64,000 nucleotides of DNA from Diospyros lotus (lineage: Eukaryota; Streptophyta; Magnoliopsida; Ericales; Ebenaceae): assembly GCF_014633365.1 (NCBI RefSeq), contig NC_068339.1, positions 29,149,316-29,213,315 on the forward strand, in the 5' to 3' direction. The notes beneath the pieces were generated by a model, which saw nothing but the letters and a program-made list of their open reading frames with translations, was not told the origin of the DNA and did no database searches. Within the stretch, counting starts at the first letter, position 1, and every line of letters begins with the position of its first letter. Made by a program: the position numbers and the translations under genes. Of this stretch, positions 43,219 through 55,010 are shown piece by piece.

Positions 43219-44274
43219 TAGATATGATGTGAGTTGGGTTATAGAAAAGGCCCATTCCACCTGAGCAAAACTTGGGCCATACCAACTGGATGGTGGGATG
43301 GCCGAAAAGAAATAAAAAGTAAAAGTGGAAGACTAAATCACATAGAGTCAAAGCTTAGTTCAATCGTGTCAGTGAAGTTTTATTTAAGACAAAGGCATTA
43401 AAATTTTTTCATATATATTATGATTCTTCGATGATATTTAGAATTTATTTATAATTTTTATAAAAATTATCCCCATATATTATAATAGGTAAAAAAATAA
43501 AAGTAAATAAAAAAATACATATATTTTTTACTTTATTTTTTAATTATTATATTTTGATTGATTTATACATATTTGAATGCATATTTATATTTGGCAAAAG
43601 GTCATTTTCCCTTCATTAACCTACACACTTTGGTTAATTTAATACGTAAACCTTTTTGTTATTATTATTATTGAGACACAACAATAAATTTGTGATTGGA
43701 CAATTCTCAATCAAGTCATTCCATGTCCAGCAAGAGAGAATATAATTAAAGGTCGCAAAATAATCCCTAAACGAATGGTGTGATATTTAAGCTAAACACT
43801 TGAATTTTTAGAAAGTTTATAACTAGTGCTAAAGTCAATATCCAAAACATACCTTTTATGTGGTGAGACCTCACATATTTATAGAATAGTTTGGGGATAC
43901 ATGACAGCATCTCCAATATACCGAGTTTTAGTAAAATTAAGACTTTTTAGAAATAAGGATTTTTGGTTATGAGATTCCTAGAGGGATTTTTACCATCATG
44001 TTCGCAATTAACTCGGGATTTCCTTACAAGAGGGAGAGGTCTCCAAGAAACCTTTCAATCTTTCAGAACCTTTCTTGTTGACTTTCTTTTTGAGACTGTC
44101 ATTGATCACTATAAGGAGATCTAGTCTATCAAAAATTACCTACAGTCTCTCGGAGACTAAGTTTGAGGTGTGTAGCTCTTCTTCCTCTTGGGAATATTGA
44201 TAGTCTCTCAAAGGCTGATGTTGAAGTGTGTTTCATGTGTTGGTGGGCTTGATCTCTTAACACATCAATTGCTC
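43219..44274. other. Non-coding spacer
   Basis: AT-rich, no convincing gene. A TATA-like stretch lies at 43876-43885 but nothing downstream is coding. Confidence 0.45.
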
Positions 44275-44345
44275 TATCTTTCATTTCAATTTTTTTGGAG
44301 GGAAGAGTAATATCTTTCATTTCAATTTTTTGGAGGGAAGAGTAA
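44275..44345 (+). repeat. 36-bp tandem duplication
   Basis: TATCTTTCATTTCAATTTTT...GGAGGGAAGAGTAA occurs twice in a row with a 36-bp period, nearly identical, indicating a recent slippage or duplication. Confidence 0.9.
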
Positions 44346-44929
44346 ACTATGTTATGGCTTGCCTTTTTTGGGAGGCTCTCTTGGGGTGCCTTTTACTCTT
44401 TGTTAACATTTTTTGTTTGTTACATTTTTTCACATTGGATTTTTATTTTCAATTCATCTGATGATTATGATTTTTCTAAATTTTTTTGTCGAATAGTCTA
44501 AATTATTGACTCCATTGTCACTCTATCTTTCAAGTTTCCTCCATGAAAAGGAATACCTCAATTAGTTGTTAAGAACTTTTCCGTGTAGGGCCATGATATT
44601 GATACGATAATTTTGTTTTGGGCTCTTGTCCAATCTTTAGTATGGAGATTCTTCTAACCTGATTGAGAAAGCTTTCAAGGCCCTTTACTTTTTGTGTCCC
44701 TCATTTCTTTAGTTAAGATTTACTCTCCAATCTTTTGAGAGGACTTTACCTTGTTAAAAGATTCTTGTTTTGCCTATTTGCTAGGTGACCATGTGCATCC
44801 AAGATGAGTCCTTGGTTTGTAGGTGACTTCTAGGCATCTTAGCTTGTCTTCGGTATCCTAGATTATTTTTATGTTTTTTCATTTTGATTTTTATCTATTC
44901 TAACACTTTTGCACTTTTGATGCTAGGTT

Positions 44930-45215
44930 GTTTCTTTATCATTCTTCCAATTTTCTTATGCTTTTAATAATAGTTTTATTCTAAATCATTTTCACACTTT
45001 CTACGTTTTTTATTGTGGATCATTCTCACGATAGATCATTATCACGCTTTTTAGATTTTTGGTTCCAAATCATTCTCACGTTTTTTGGTATTTTGATATC
45101 AATTTTATCCCATATCATTCTCACATTTTTTGCATTTTTTATTTTGAATCGTTCTCATGTTTTTTGAGCTTTTTTTTTTTTTTCATATTTCAAATCATTC
45201 TCATTCTTTATGAGT
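44930..45215 (+). repeat. Degenerate tandem repeats around ATCATTCTCAC
   Basis: The core AATCATTCTCACNTTTTTTG recurs about eight times at 25-45-bp spacing (for example near 44984, 45019, 45035, 45067, 45114, 45149 and 45195) with T-rich linkers. Confidence 0.7.
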
Positions 45216-45827
45216 TTCTGATTTGCAATTTGTTCATCCATCTTGCGGCAACCAAAAAGAAGGGTGAATTGGATTTTTGAAAACAAAAAAAAGTCATTTT
45301 TCCCTTAAACAATAATGAAAAATATGTTTGTGACGAGTAAAATACACAAGTATTAAAATTAAGTACAACAATCAAGTATTCAAACTAAAGAAAGGAGTGG
45401 ATTTGTGCTTCACAAATTTTGCAAGATTACAATGAATAACATAGATGAATAAGAAATACGAGATCAAGCAAAGATAACACATTATTTATAGTGATTCGGC
45501 AATCTACCTACGTCCGTTACCCTAATTTTTTGCTAAGAATTTTCAAATCCACTAATGTATTACTTTTTGAATAGGCAAGCACTATCCTCTATATAGTTAC
45601 TTTTCAATGATCTTTTTAACACAAGCTCATGCACTGACCTTTATGCTTTTTCACATACACATGTACTAACCTTTATAATGTTTTTTAAATGAATGAAGTA
45701 ATAATCCACATAAAACACTTTTTAAGGCTAAAGCAATAACTTTACAAATAAGAAATGAAATACAAATGAAGAGAAAACTTTCAATACAAGGGTCCTAAGA
45801 AAATAGGTTCAATACAACCTCAGAAAG
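45216..45827. other. Non-coding, LTR-like text
   Basis: AAGAAGGGTGAATTGGATTT near 45259 is, in reverse, close to the AATTCACCC text at the ends of plant Copia LTRs, so this may be an old minus-strand LTR or its derivative. No ends were found. No gene. Confidence 0.3.
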
Positions 45828-46006
45828 AGACAAGCATATGTTAACAACCTCTACTCACTCCAAAATAGAGCTAGAGATTAATCTTTGTTTGGTAAACAAT
45901 AGAAAATGACCTTCGTTGGTTTAACCTATCACAAACTCACATTTAAGTATATGTTTCCTCTTGAATTGTTCACTTCTTTCTGTTATATGAGGATCTTGTC
46001 ATTTGC
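45828..46006 (+). repeat. Direct repeat, copy 1 (~180 bp)
   Basis: AGACAAGCATATGTTAACAA...GATCTTGTCATTTGC matches 46188-46366 with scattered changes. Both copies lie just downstream of the ankyrin gene (minus strand). Confidence 0.85.
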
Positions 46007-46187
46007 AAAATCCTTTTTAACATATGAAAATGAAATTTTTTTAACATATAAAAAAAAAATAAAAAAATGAAAACTAAGCCCCCATAATTAATCACAAAAT
46101 CCTTGCTAAAAGGCCCAGATATGGTATAAGATATATAATTTCATATTTCATAGTAACAGTAAGCTCAAGATTAATGATGTAAGGCCC

Positions 46188-46366
46188 AGACAAGCATATG
46201 TTAGCAACCTCGACTCAATCCAAAATAGAACTAGACAAGCATATCTTTGTTTGGTAAGCAATAGAAAATGACTTCTTCGTTTGAGCTATCACAAACTCAC
46301 TTGTAAGTATAGATTTCTTCTTGAACTGTTCATTTCTGTCTGTTATACGAGGATCTTGTCATTTGC
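46188..46366 (+). repeat. Direct repeat, copy 2 (~180 bp)
   Basis: Second copy of 45828-46006. The start AGACAAGCATAT occurs again inside it (46233), suggesting an extra short internal duplication. Confidence 0.85.
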
Positions 46367-46611
46367 ATGTCAAATGATTGGTTTCACATTGTGAGTGTGT
46401 TTGAAGATGAGTCAAATTGATGAAATGTTTTGAAGCTAACAAAATATTCAAATTGGAATCTAAATTTGTTTATTTTGCATTAAGAGTCAACAATTCTAAA
46501 AGAACAAAAGCGCAGTAACCACAGTAATCATTCGAGAAATCAACCACTTGAGAGAAGTGACAGAACAGAACTAATCGGGAAACAGGTACTGAAGGAAGAA
46601 AATTCAGCCAT

Positions 46612-48950
46612 TCAAACAGCTAACAAAGAGGTTTGACCAGAAGCTCGAGTGGAATCTTTGGCTTGAGATCGAGTAGGATTTGAGATAAGTGAGGATCGAG
46701 ATTTACTAAAACTAGTTGAGCTGGAAATCCGAGATCGAAGGTAACCACAGTTAAACCTGGGAAACACATCTCCTACTTTCCTCACTGAGAGGAAGAAAGT
46801 CCTCACTAGTTCAACATATAGAGGCAAGTATGAAATTGCAAAGATAGAGACTGGAAGGAAAGCCACGGAATACAAGACAATTCTTGTCCACTGTTGCTTA
46901 TTACTTATCAGTAGGATTATCGTTGCTGCAAACGCTAGCATCATCATTGACACGGAAAGGATCAATAGTGTCACTCCTAATAAGAGTTTTTGAGGAAGAG
47001 ACCGCCTGAAATCCTTCAGTTGAAAGGATGACGTGAGGACAGATAGAAATGTGATGACTGATGTCAAAGCAGATGTAAGGGAGAGGGCATCTGACAAGGT
47101 AAATATGATAAAGAATGATTGATTAAGGAGAAGTGGGTAGCCAGTGTTCTGGTTCGGACCTCCCGGCACCGTGTAAGCTGCAGCAAAGGCAACAGTGGCA
47201 ATCAGCACCGCCACAATGGAGCAATTTTCACCAGTGCGCTTAATCCATTCTTTAGCAGATTCACGCAGCGTAGCATTATTATCGGCAAACAACTTTTCAG
47301 CAGAGTGTCCATCATTATTCAAGTGTCTGATGAAATGGTTCGTGCAGATCTTCTTCACGCGCTACAGAGGTTGGCATATCACAAAGAACTTAAGACCCTA
47401 AAACTGATAAACAAATTGTTTGAATCCTCCAAAATCATAAAAACAAGGAAAGAGAAGAAGTGCACCTCAAACAAGAGCAAGTCTTCCCGCAATATTAGAG
47501 CAGGGCTTCGCATATCTTCAATCCTCTGAGAATGATCTCCCTTGATCCCAACCATGTGTAGAATTGAGTTCCCTTGGTTGTCAATCTTCCTCACCAGTCT
47601 CATCATTGGAACATCCATGTTCTTCTCAATGAAGTCAAAAATATGTAGCTGGCGATACTTGATGGCTACATGTAAAACATTTCGCCCTTCATCATCAATG
47701 TGCTCAACTGCTTGAGGATACTTGGTAAGTATTCCTTTAACAATCTCCAAAATCCCTGACTTGGCAGCTAACAACAATGGGGTTTCAGCGATATCTACAC
47801 TAGTTTCAGCTATTGGGGTATGTAGTTCTTTATCTGACCCCTGTCCTTGGTGGGAAAGAGACGTGGCACCAAATTTATGGATCCTGGGCTTACTCTGGTC
47901 CAAGGCAGATTCAGTTTTCTTCCATGAAGTATCCTTTTCAATCAAGAACTCAGCAAGCTTCACTGCTGAGTCATATCCTCGCCTCTTTCTCTTAATTTCT
48001 TCCCACAAAGGAACCCTACACCATGATTCACCTTTTGCAGCTGGAAAAATCAAAATCAATTGTGTATTAGCAAAAAGTAGGGATCAGTATATAAGATTGT
48101 GAAATTATAGTTGAATTAGAGTCCTCGTACTAGAAGGAAAGAGCCACTCTAGGAATTTTAGTTTCCTTCCAAATTCGAATGCTGATGGATTGAATGCAAG
48201 AAGTTGGAGTGCAGTCATCTCTTCTCCATCTTTCTCATTGACTAAATATTCATGCTCTGTTGCGATATGCAATGCTAATTCTGAACCATATTCATCGTGA
48301 TAACAAAGAAAAAAAAAAGAAGCAAATTAAGAGCAGAAACAGAAGGAATTCTCAATTCTAACTCTTTTCTTTTGATCTTATGGACGCTTACCGAAGTGCT
48401 CGGTGAGGACGCATATGTGAAGAACGGTGGTTTTATCGTCCCGCACATACATTTCTTTAAGCGCTTTTTCAAACAACTCTTTGTCCACCTTTTCTTCCTC
48501 TTTGCTCTTGAAGCTTTCTTTCACTTGCTCGTCAAGAAATCGAAACATTTCCATCTTCCCATATCGGGCGGCACGGAAGAGAGCCGTCTCTCCGCGTTCG
48601 TTGCGCATCTCCAACAAATACGGGGCTCGACCGAGCATTGCCCTGGCGGCGGGCACAATTTTGCTCGAAGTGGCCGCCTCGTGGAGGATGGTGTTTCCAA
48701 TGTCATTCTTAGCATCCATTTTGCCGTTCTGACTCTGCGGCAATTTGTCAAGTAGACGGAGGACTAGATTTTCTTGTTTGGAGTAAGTGGCCATGTGCAA
48801 GACCGTGTCATTGTGTATTGTTAATGGGTAGAGCGGGCCTTCTGGAACTCGTTCGCAGAGCTGAATCACCCTGTTTTCATCTCCACTCATCAGAGCTTCG
48901 TACAAATTACTTTGGAAGCTAAGATATCCATCTTCACCAGAAAGCGCCAT
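46612..48950 (-). CDS. Ankyrin-repeat membrane protein with PGG domain (677 aa, 4 exons)
   Basis: Four exons: 48950-48392, 48280-48131, 48040-47466 and 47361-46612. The introns are 111, 90 and 104 bp with GT-AG ends and pyrimidine tracts (phases 1, 1, 0). The total is 2034 bp with an open frame throughout. Exons 1-3 (residues 1-428) hold ankyrin repeats: NDTVLHMATYSKQENLVLRL, NTILHEAATS, RGETALFRAARYGKMEMFRF, AETPLLLAAKSGILEIVKGI, GRNVLHVAIKYRQLHIFDFI and GNSILHMVGIKG. Exon 4 carries the PGG domain (AAAYTVPGG near residue 494) and four membrane helices. The family includes ACD6 and ITN1, membrane proteins of plant defence and salt signalling; the exact role here is unknown. The start Met is chosen because the pseudogene copy at 23255 begins at the same point. 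Confidence 0.92.
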
Positions 48951-50260
48951 AAGACACAGCTTCTGGGGAGAAAAGAGAGGCAAATTCCCATGGCGCCAAT
49001 GCACAGAGATAAATAGAAGGCCCCTCAAAGCAACGACAAAACAGAACCTGCTTTTCCTGTAATGTTATCACGAACAGGAAAATCAAGGACAGTGGGGCGT
49101 TTTCCTTGTCCTATCTTTTCTATCCTGTTTTCCCCTTTCTCTAGTAAGGGAAGGTATGATAATCCACTCCAATCAATCACCCAATATGTTTCGGAATCCG
49201 ACAAGCAAAAGAAAAAGATGGAGATTTGGGGACTTGAAAGCCGATTTTTCTTCATCGATTAAGTGGGTTCTCCTCGAAAGCAGCATCGGACAACTAGGGA
49301 AAAGGGCCTGGCATTGCTTTCTTCTTTTGCCTGTTCAGACTTCACTTTATACAAAACAATGAGAAAGTGGAAAAGATGACGAATCAAACGTGATTCTTGC
49401 TGAGATATGTTTAACTTAACTGGTCGTCACAATAAGGGAGCGGAAGCAAAATCATTAATCAAACTGGCGAAAGTTAAATAGAATTATTTAAGAAATTATT
49501 TATTATTTATTATTTAAAGGTCATGAATTTAAACTTTATTAATATATTTAATTTTAAAATATTTTTATTAACAAATACTTGCTTGTATAATAATATAGAA
49601 TAAGTTGACTATTAATAAGCTTTTCAATAAATCATAATACGTGTCTAATTAAACTGAAAATAACTTAAAATAATGATAAATTATAAAATAATATACTTAT
49701 ATTTCTCTTTATTTATGGTGTATCATGAAAAAAAACATAAAAAAAATCAAAAATTAAATAAAAAGAGAAGATGGATCGATCTTGAAAGATGGGCAAAGAC
49801 CCAAAGCAGGAGACTGAAACTCCAACGCTAGCAACGGGGACAAAAGACATCCCGCTCCCCTTTAATAACATCTTTTTATTTCCCACCCCCTCAAATGGAA
49901 ACAAGCCAGGCAGGAGAATAAAAGTCTCCCACCCTTTCGAAATTGGAAGCGTTAGAGGGTCCGACGAGGGCACTTTTGACGGGAGACCCTTCGATCTCCC
50001 ACCCCACCAACAGTAAGGCAAAAGTTGGGCAAAAGCATAAGCGACAGGGGTAGAGTTGACAAATGGGTCGGGCAGCCCATGGGTCTGCCTAGCCGGCTCG
50101 TCTCCTAACCTAACCTAGCCTAGCTCTGTACTATAGTAAACAAGTTGGGCCAATGCGCTCCAAGAATGTAAGGCCGTGCTGGGCCAATCCCGCGGCTCGA
50201 TCTATGACCCACGTCAGAACAAATTGATTCCCTGAACCCCCACTTAAATTTTAATTTTAA
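48951..50260. other. 5' flank of the ankyrin gene and spacer
   Basis: Immediately upstream (minus strand) is the presumed promoter; no clear TATA box was fixed. Around 50050-50220 GGGCCAAT/TTGGGCC motifs occur (AAGTTGGGCCAATGCG and GTGCTGGGCCAATCC), short repeats of unknown origin. No other gene. The stop-free frames at 49713-50021 have no recognisable features. Confidence 0.45.
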
Positions 50261-52853
50261 CTAGTGGATAACCCATGCGATGCATGGATATTGTAAAAAA
50301 AAAAAATCGTTAAAGCGAAAATTGTATAATTTAGTAGTTACAATAAATAAAAATTATAATAAAAAAGTAAAAATTAAATAAAATAATTATGTTACAATCA
50401 TGAGAATACAACAAAAGAATTACAAATTTTAAAAGATTTCCTTATATACATGCAAGGGTAGACAAACAATAAAAAGCACATAACTCTATCTCGAAACCAT
50501 GTAAAAAATAAACCTAAATTAACATGTAATACAATAAGCAATGCGTAAAAAAATACAAAAATTACACGATAACAGGAAAAAAAAAAAAGAATAAACGATA
50601 ATCAATCTCTTTATTCTAAAATATGTATTCAATGGTAGACGTTTTTATTTTTAATTTTCACATGTATTTGTCTCATATGTGTGTACCACACGAACTCTCA
50701 AGGCCTAATTTTTCCTAGTTGCATTCATATCACTCACTTGACATAATAGTGGTACTATGTTACATCAGAAGACCAAACTGGATAAAAAAAAATAGTTAAA
50801 ATTTACTAAATAAAAATAAAGAATAAGAGAAAATTTAAGAAGAATAATTGAGAAAGGAGAAGAGAGGAAATGGAAGTGTTGAACGGGAATGAAGAGGAAG
50901 AAGAGACAAATATTTGTTTTCTTTTATTAATTTTTCTTCCTTCAAATTCTCCAATTTCTCTCAATTTATCAAATCACATGTCACCATTAAGTTTCCCTTT
51001 TTTTCCCACGCTTTGCCACACAATCTAAATCTTACTTAACATAATTTTCAAAACACAAATTTAATTTGTATTTAATTTCTCCAAGTCCAACATATAGCAC
51101 ATCTTCGGAGTAGACCAATGGGAAAAAGGAGAATTAAATAAATGACAATAAACAATTAAGTTGAAAAATAAAATTATGACATTTAAAATTATAAAAAATA
51201 AATTTAAATTAATTAAATTGTATGTAAAATAAAAATAATTTAAATAATCAATTAATTATATAAATAATAATAATCAAATTTTCAAAATTGATTATCCATA
51301 CATGAATTTATATATTTTTCCTAATAATTAATTACCATATTTAAGATAGGTCAAATTTTGAAAGAAGTAAAAACAAAAAAGTTAAAAAATAAAATTATAA
51401 CATTTAAGTTATATTTAAAATTATAAGAAAATAAATTTAAATTAATTAAACTATATATAAAATAAAGATAATTTAAATAATCAATTAATTATATAAATGG
51501 TAATAGTCAAATTTTCAAAATTAATTATCCATGACTTTACATGTTTCTCCTACAATCAATTACCACATTTAAGACAGATCAAATTTTAAGAAAGTAATAA
51601 AAAATATAAAGTTAAAAAGTAAATTATAATATTAAAATTATATATAAAATTATAATATTTAAAAATATATAAAATAAATTTAAATTAATTAAAATATATA
51701 TAAAATAAGAATAATTTAAATAATCAATTAATTATATAAATAATAATAATCAAATTTTTAAAATTGATTATCCATATATGACTTTACATATTTCTCCTGA
51801 CAATTAATTACCACATTTAAGACAGATCAAATTTTTAAGAAAATAACAAAAAAAATAAAGTTAAAAAATAAAATTATATTATTTAAGTTATATATAAAAT
51901 TATAACATTTAAAATTATAAGAAAATAAATTTAAATTAATTAAACTATATAAAATAAAGATAATTTAAATAATTAATTAATTATATAAATGATAATAATC
52001 AAATTTTTAAAATTAATTATAGATACATTACTTTACATATTTATCCTAACAATCAATTACCACATTTAAGACATGCCACATTTTTAAGAAAACAACAAAT
52101 AAAAATAAAGTTAAAAAATAAAATTATAACATTTAAGTTATATATAAAATTATAACATTTAAAATTATAAAAAAATAAATTTAAAATAATTAAACTATAT
52201 ATAAAATAAATATAATTTAAATAATCAATTAATTATATAAATAATAATAATCAAAATTTTAAAATTAATTATCCATACATGACTTTACATATTCCCCCTA
52301 GCAATCAATTATCACATTTAAGACATGTCACATTTTTAAGAAAGTAATAAAAAAAATAAAGTTAAAAAATGAAATTATAACATTTAAGTTATATATAAAA
52401 TTATAACATTTAAAATTATAAAAAAATAAATTTAATTAATTAAACTATATATATAATTAAATTAAAATAAAAAATTTACTTGGCATTCGGTATTCAACGG
52501 TATTACCTGATATCTCAAGAGTTCTCCCGATTTAAAAAAATCTCATTTTTCTGTAATTTATTTCAATTAAAATTTTATGTTAATATTTAAAAATTAATAA
52601 TATGAATTAAATTTTGTCTCTTCATATATCAGCATACTTACACATTCTCCAAACACTATTTAGCAATAAAAAAATATATTTACGTGTTCCAAGAACTACA
52701 CGATTTTCACAAATTTAGACTTAATTAATGACTTATAAAAATTCCATTTCGGGTAAGCAAAAAAAATTAAAAAATATAATAAAATATCTAAGTAGTAATT
52801 GAAAATGGGCGGAAAAAATTTTGACGGCTGTTTTGTTATAATATATATATAGA
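50261..52853 (-). mobile_element. Non-autonomous Helitron-like element, 2593 bp
   Basis: On the minus strand the element starts TCTATATATATATTATAACA (5' TC, preceded by A). It ends with a hairpin CCATGCATCGCATGG followed after a short spacer by CTAG and then T. These are Helitron hallmarks: 5'-TC, a 3' hairpin before CTRR, and insertion between A and T without target duplication. There is no Rep/helicase gene. Most of the interior is ~240-bp AT-rich tandem repeats. Confidence 0.75.
51150..52450 (-). repeat. ~240-bp AT-rich tandem repeats in the Helitron-like element
   Basis: Five to six copies; the ATTATCCATACATGACTTTA landmark falls at about 51293, 51524, 51768, 52016 and 52268 (spacing 231-252 bp). 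Each unit also has AATCAATTAATTATATAAAT and CACATTTAAGACAGATCA. Divergence between copies is modest. Confidence 0.88.
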
Positions 52854-52881
52854 TTTGAATTTGTGTAACATGGCGGGAGCA

Positions 52882-52897
52882 CCCCCCCCCCCCCCCC
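52882..52897 (+). repeat. Poly-C tract (16 C)
   Basis: A run of 16 C just outside the 5' end of the Helitron-like element. Length may be unstable or affected by sequencing. Confidence 0.9.
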
Positions 52898-52899
52898 TT

Positions 52900-53275
52900 G
52901 GATTTCAATTTAAATTTATAGAACATGACAGGGAATCATGGCAAGCCCCCACTTGAATTTCAATTTGAATTTATGGAGCATGACATGAACCCCACTTGAA
53001 TTTCAATTTAAATTTGTGGAACATAGCAGGGAACACCCACTTGAATTTCAATTTCAATTTGTGAAACATGGCAGGGAATTATGGCAAGAAACACCCACTT
53101 GAATTTCAAGACAAAAATAGTACATGAAATAGAATTTGAATTTCAATTTAAATTTGTGGAACATAGCAGGGAACCCCCACTTGAATTTCAATTTCAATTT
53201 GTGAAACATGGCAGGGAATTATGGCAAGAAACACCCACTTGAATTTCAAGACGAAAATAGTACATGAAATAGAAT
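52900..53275 (+). repeat. Nested tandem repeats (140-bp duplication of ~45-55-bp units)
   Basis: A short unit with CACTTGAATTTCAATTTAAA followed by TTTGTGGAACATGGCAGGG recurs about six times. A 140-bp block of it, ending TAGTACATGAAATAGAATT, is duplicated almost perfectly (about 52996-53135 and 53136-53275). Confidence 0.88.
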
Positions 53276-54314
53276 TCCTCAATCATAAAATAACAAGGAT
53301 AGTCGTATGACCATTAGGGTACCAAGTTGTATGTCTTAGAGCCACTTGATTACATAGTGCTTAAATACATCATCTTGGAAATATGGTTATAAAACTTAAC
53401 AATCTAGGAATTAAAACAGCACCCAAGGGGCTTCAAGAAAAAGTCATGTAAGTAAGTTGCACCCAAGCATAAATGATACAATAAATGTTCAACATGAAGT
53501 AAGAAAGTGCAAGAAATCACTCACTTTGGTTGTTAACCTTCGTTGGGTTACTGTTTAGAGCGTTTGGGTCAAGTTTTAGTTGTAGTAACACAATTTCAAG
53601 GTATAAATTCCAAGATATTTTTATATAGGAAGGTTCCAATTAATTTTAAGAGCACAATTGGAAAATTGAAGGTAAAACGGAAGAGGAACGCACCCTCATG
53701 CACCCTAGAAAGGAGGGCCACGCACTTGCTACATGCAGGCTGTGACAGTGTGTGTACTACACGCGCTGCTGTCGTTAAAAATCGCGACAGCCTTGTGCAC
53801 TTTCCATTTTTCTGGCTTTTCTCCTTCATTTCAACTCCATTTTGACTCCCATTTTTTCCTAACGCTCCCCTCTTTCTCTTCTACTAGAATATGAAATAAA
53901 ATTGAGCTTACCTCGTCGATTTTTGACTATTATTGCTAATTCTACAAGGGTGTTGCAGTTTCTGACATCCTTTACTTTTCTTCTTGTTTTTCACCGATTT
54001 TCCTCCCTTTCTCTTACCAGAATTCTACCCACTCTCTAATCTATATATCCTCTCCTCTTTTATTAACGATTTTTGCCCCACAAGCCCTATATTTATAGAC
54101 TTCTTCAACAAATAATACCACGTCATGTGTACCTTGATATTTGAGCCTAATTATTACTATTCCATGTTCTTCCAATCAGATGGTGACACTTGGGTATCCT
54201 TGGGATGTGTGCCATATCTCTAACTAACTCCCAGTTCAATACTTAAACTACCTAATTCCTAATTTTCCAAAATTACACTATGTCCCAAGGTTTTCCATAA
54301 TTGCATTTTAACCC
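53276..54314. other. Flank of the minus-strand Gypsy; possible old LTR text
   Basis: No gene. On the minus strand GTCTATAAATATAGGGC (near 54096) looks like an LTR TATA box. A CTGTCGTTAAAAATCGCGACAG inverted repeat is at 53768-53789. This may be the remains of a long LTR, but ends could not be set. Confidence 0.35.
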
Positions 54315-54787
54315 TTTTACTTCTTGACCAAAGAAAGACGAGTGGAGGCGGGGCGCAGGCTCCGGCGAGGAGTCCGTTTGAGGGGCGGCTGGCACCTACA
54401 AACACTCCGACGGTTGAGTAAGTAAGAGAGTAAAATGAGGTAGTGTATCGGTAGGTTAGTGATGAGAACATACCTTGGCTTTGAAGAGAGTTGGTTGATA
54501 TAGAAGGAGGAGATGTCCTTCTACATGCATGAGATGTGTGTTTGTAGGTGATGGGACTGGGTATCTAGTGCTGGGGGGTTCCCAAGTGGTAGCATGATGG
54601 CGACGGGACCCTCATTAATGTGGATGAGATCCGCCATTAATGAGAATGAGATCTGAGACGGTTGTGTGGATATCTAGTGAGGGCTGCAATGATGCCGTGG
54701 CAGGCTAGTGTTAGGCCAAGGTTAGGTCCAGAGGGAGGACCAAGATTGGGCCTAAGGGAAGGGCCGAGATTGGGCCCTGACGGTTCA
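54315..54787 (-). repeat. 3' LTR of minus-strand Gypsy (473 bp)
   Basis: Matches 59116-59585 along its length (for example ACCCTCATTAATGTGGATGA and CCAAGATTGGGCCTAAGG in both). On the minus strand it starts TGAACCGTCA after the polypurine tract. Its terminal TGTT on the plus strand has become TTTT. Confidence 0.88.
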
Positions 54788-55010
54788 CAACCCCCCAGGT
54801 TGGATGCTCGAGTAACAAGCATTCGAGCTAGAGAAGGGAACGTTTGGGCGATCCGACGTTCTTGTCAGATGCAAGGCACAACCTGATAGGGTCGAGGTAG
54901 ACTCGAAAGTCGGACCGAGGTAAACTCAAGGTCCGGTGTTCTTGTCTGATACAAGGCACGACTTTGGAATCAGACTGAGGTAGACTTAAGGTCCGAGGAA
55001 TCGCGTCGGT
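54788..55010 (-). other. Segment between satellite array and 3' LTR
   Basis: Contains the polypurine tract (54789-54797 on the minus strand) and repeats of CGATCCGACGTTCTTGTCAG and AAGGTCCGGTGTTCTTGTCT with GATGCAAGGCAC/GATACAAGGCAC, a third repeat type related to the GATACAAGG units at 57.6-58.2 kb. Confidence 0.7.

Noticed and set aside
49713..50021. Frames of 75-102 codons on both strands
   Set aside because: No recognisable motif, no splice context, and equal openness on both strands.
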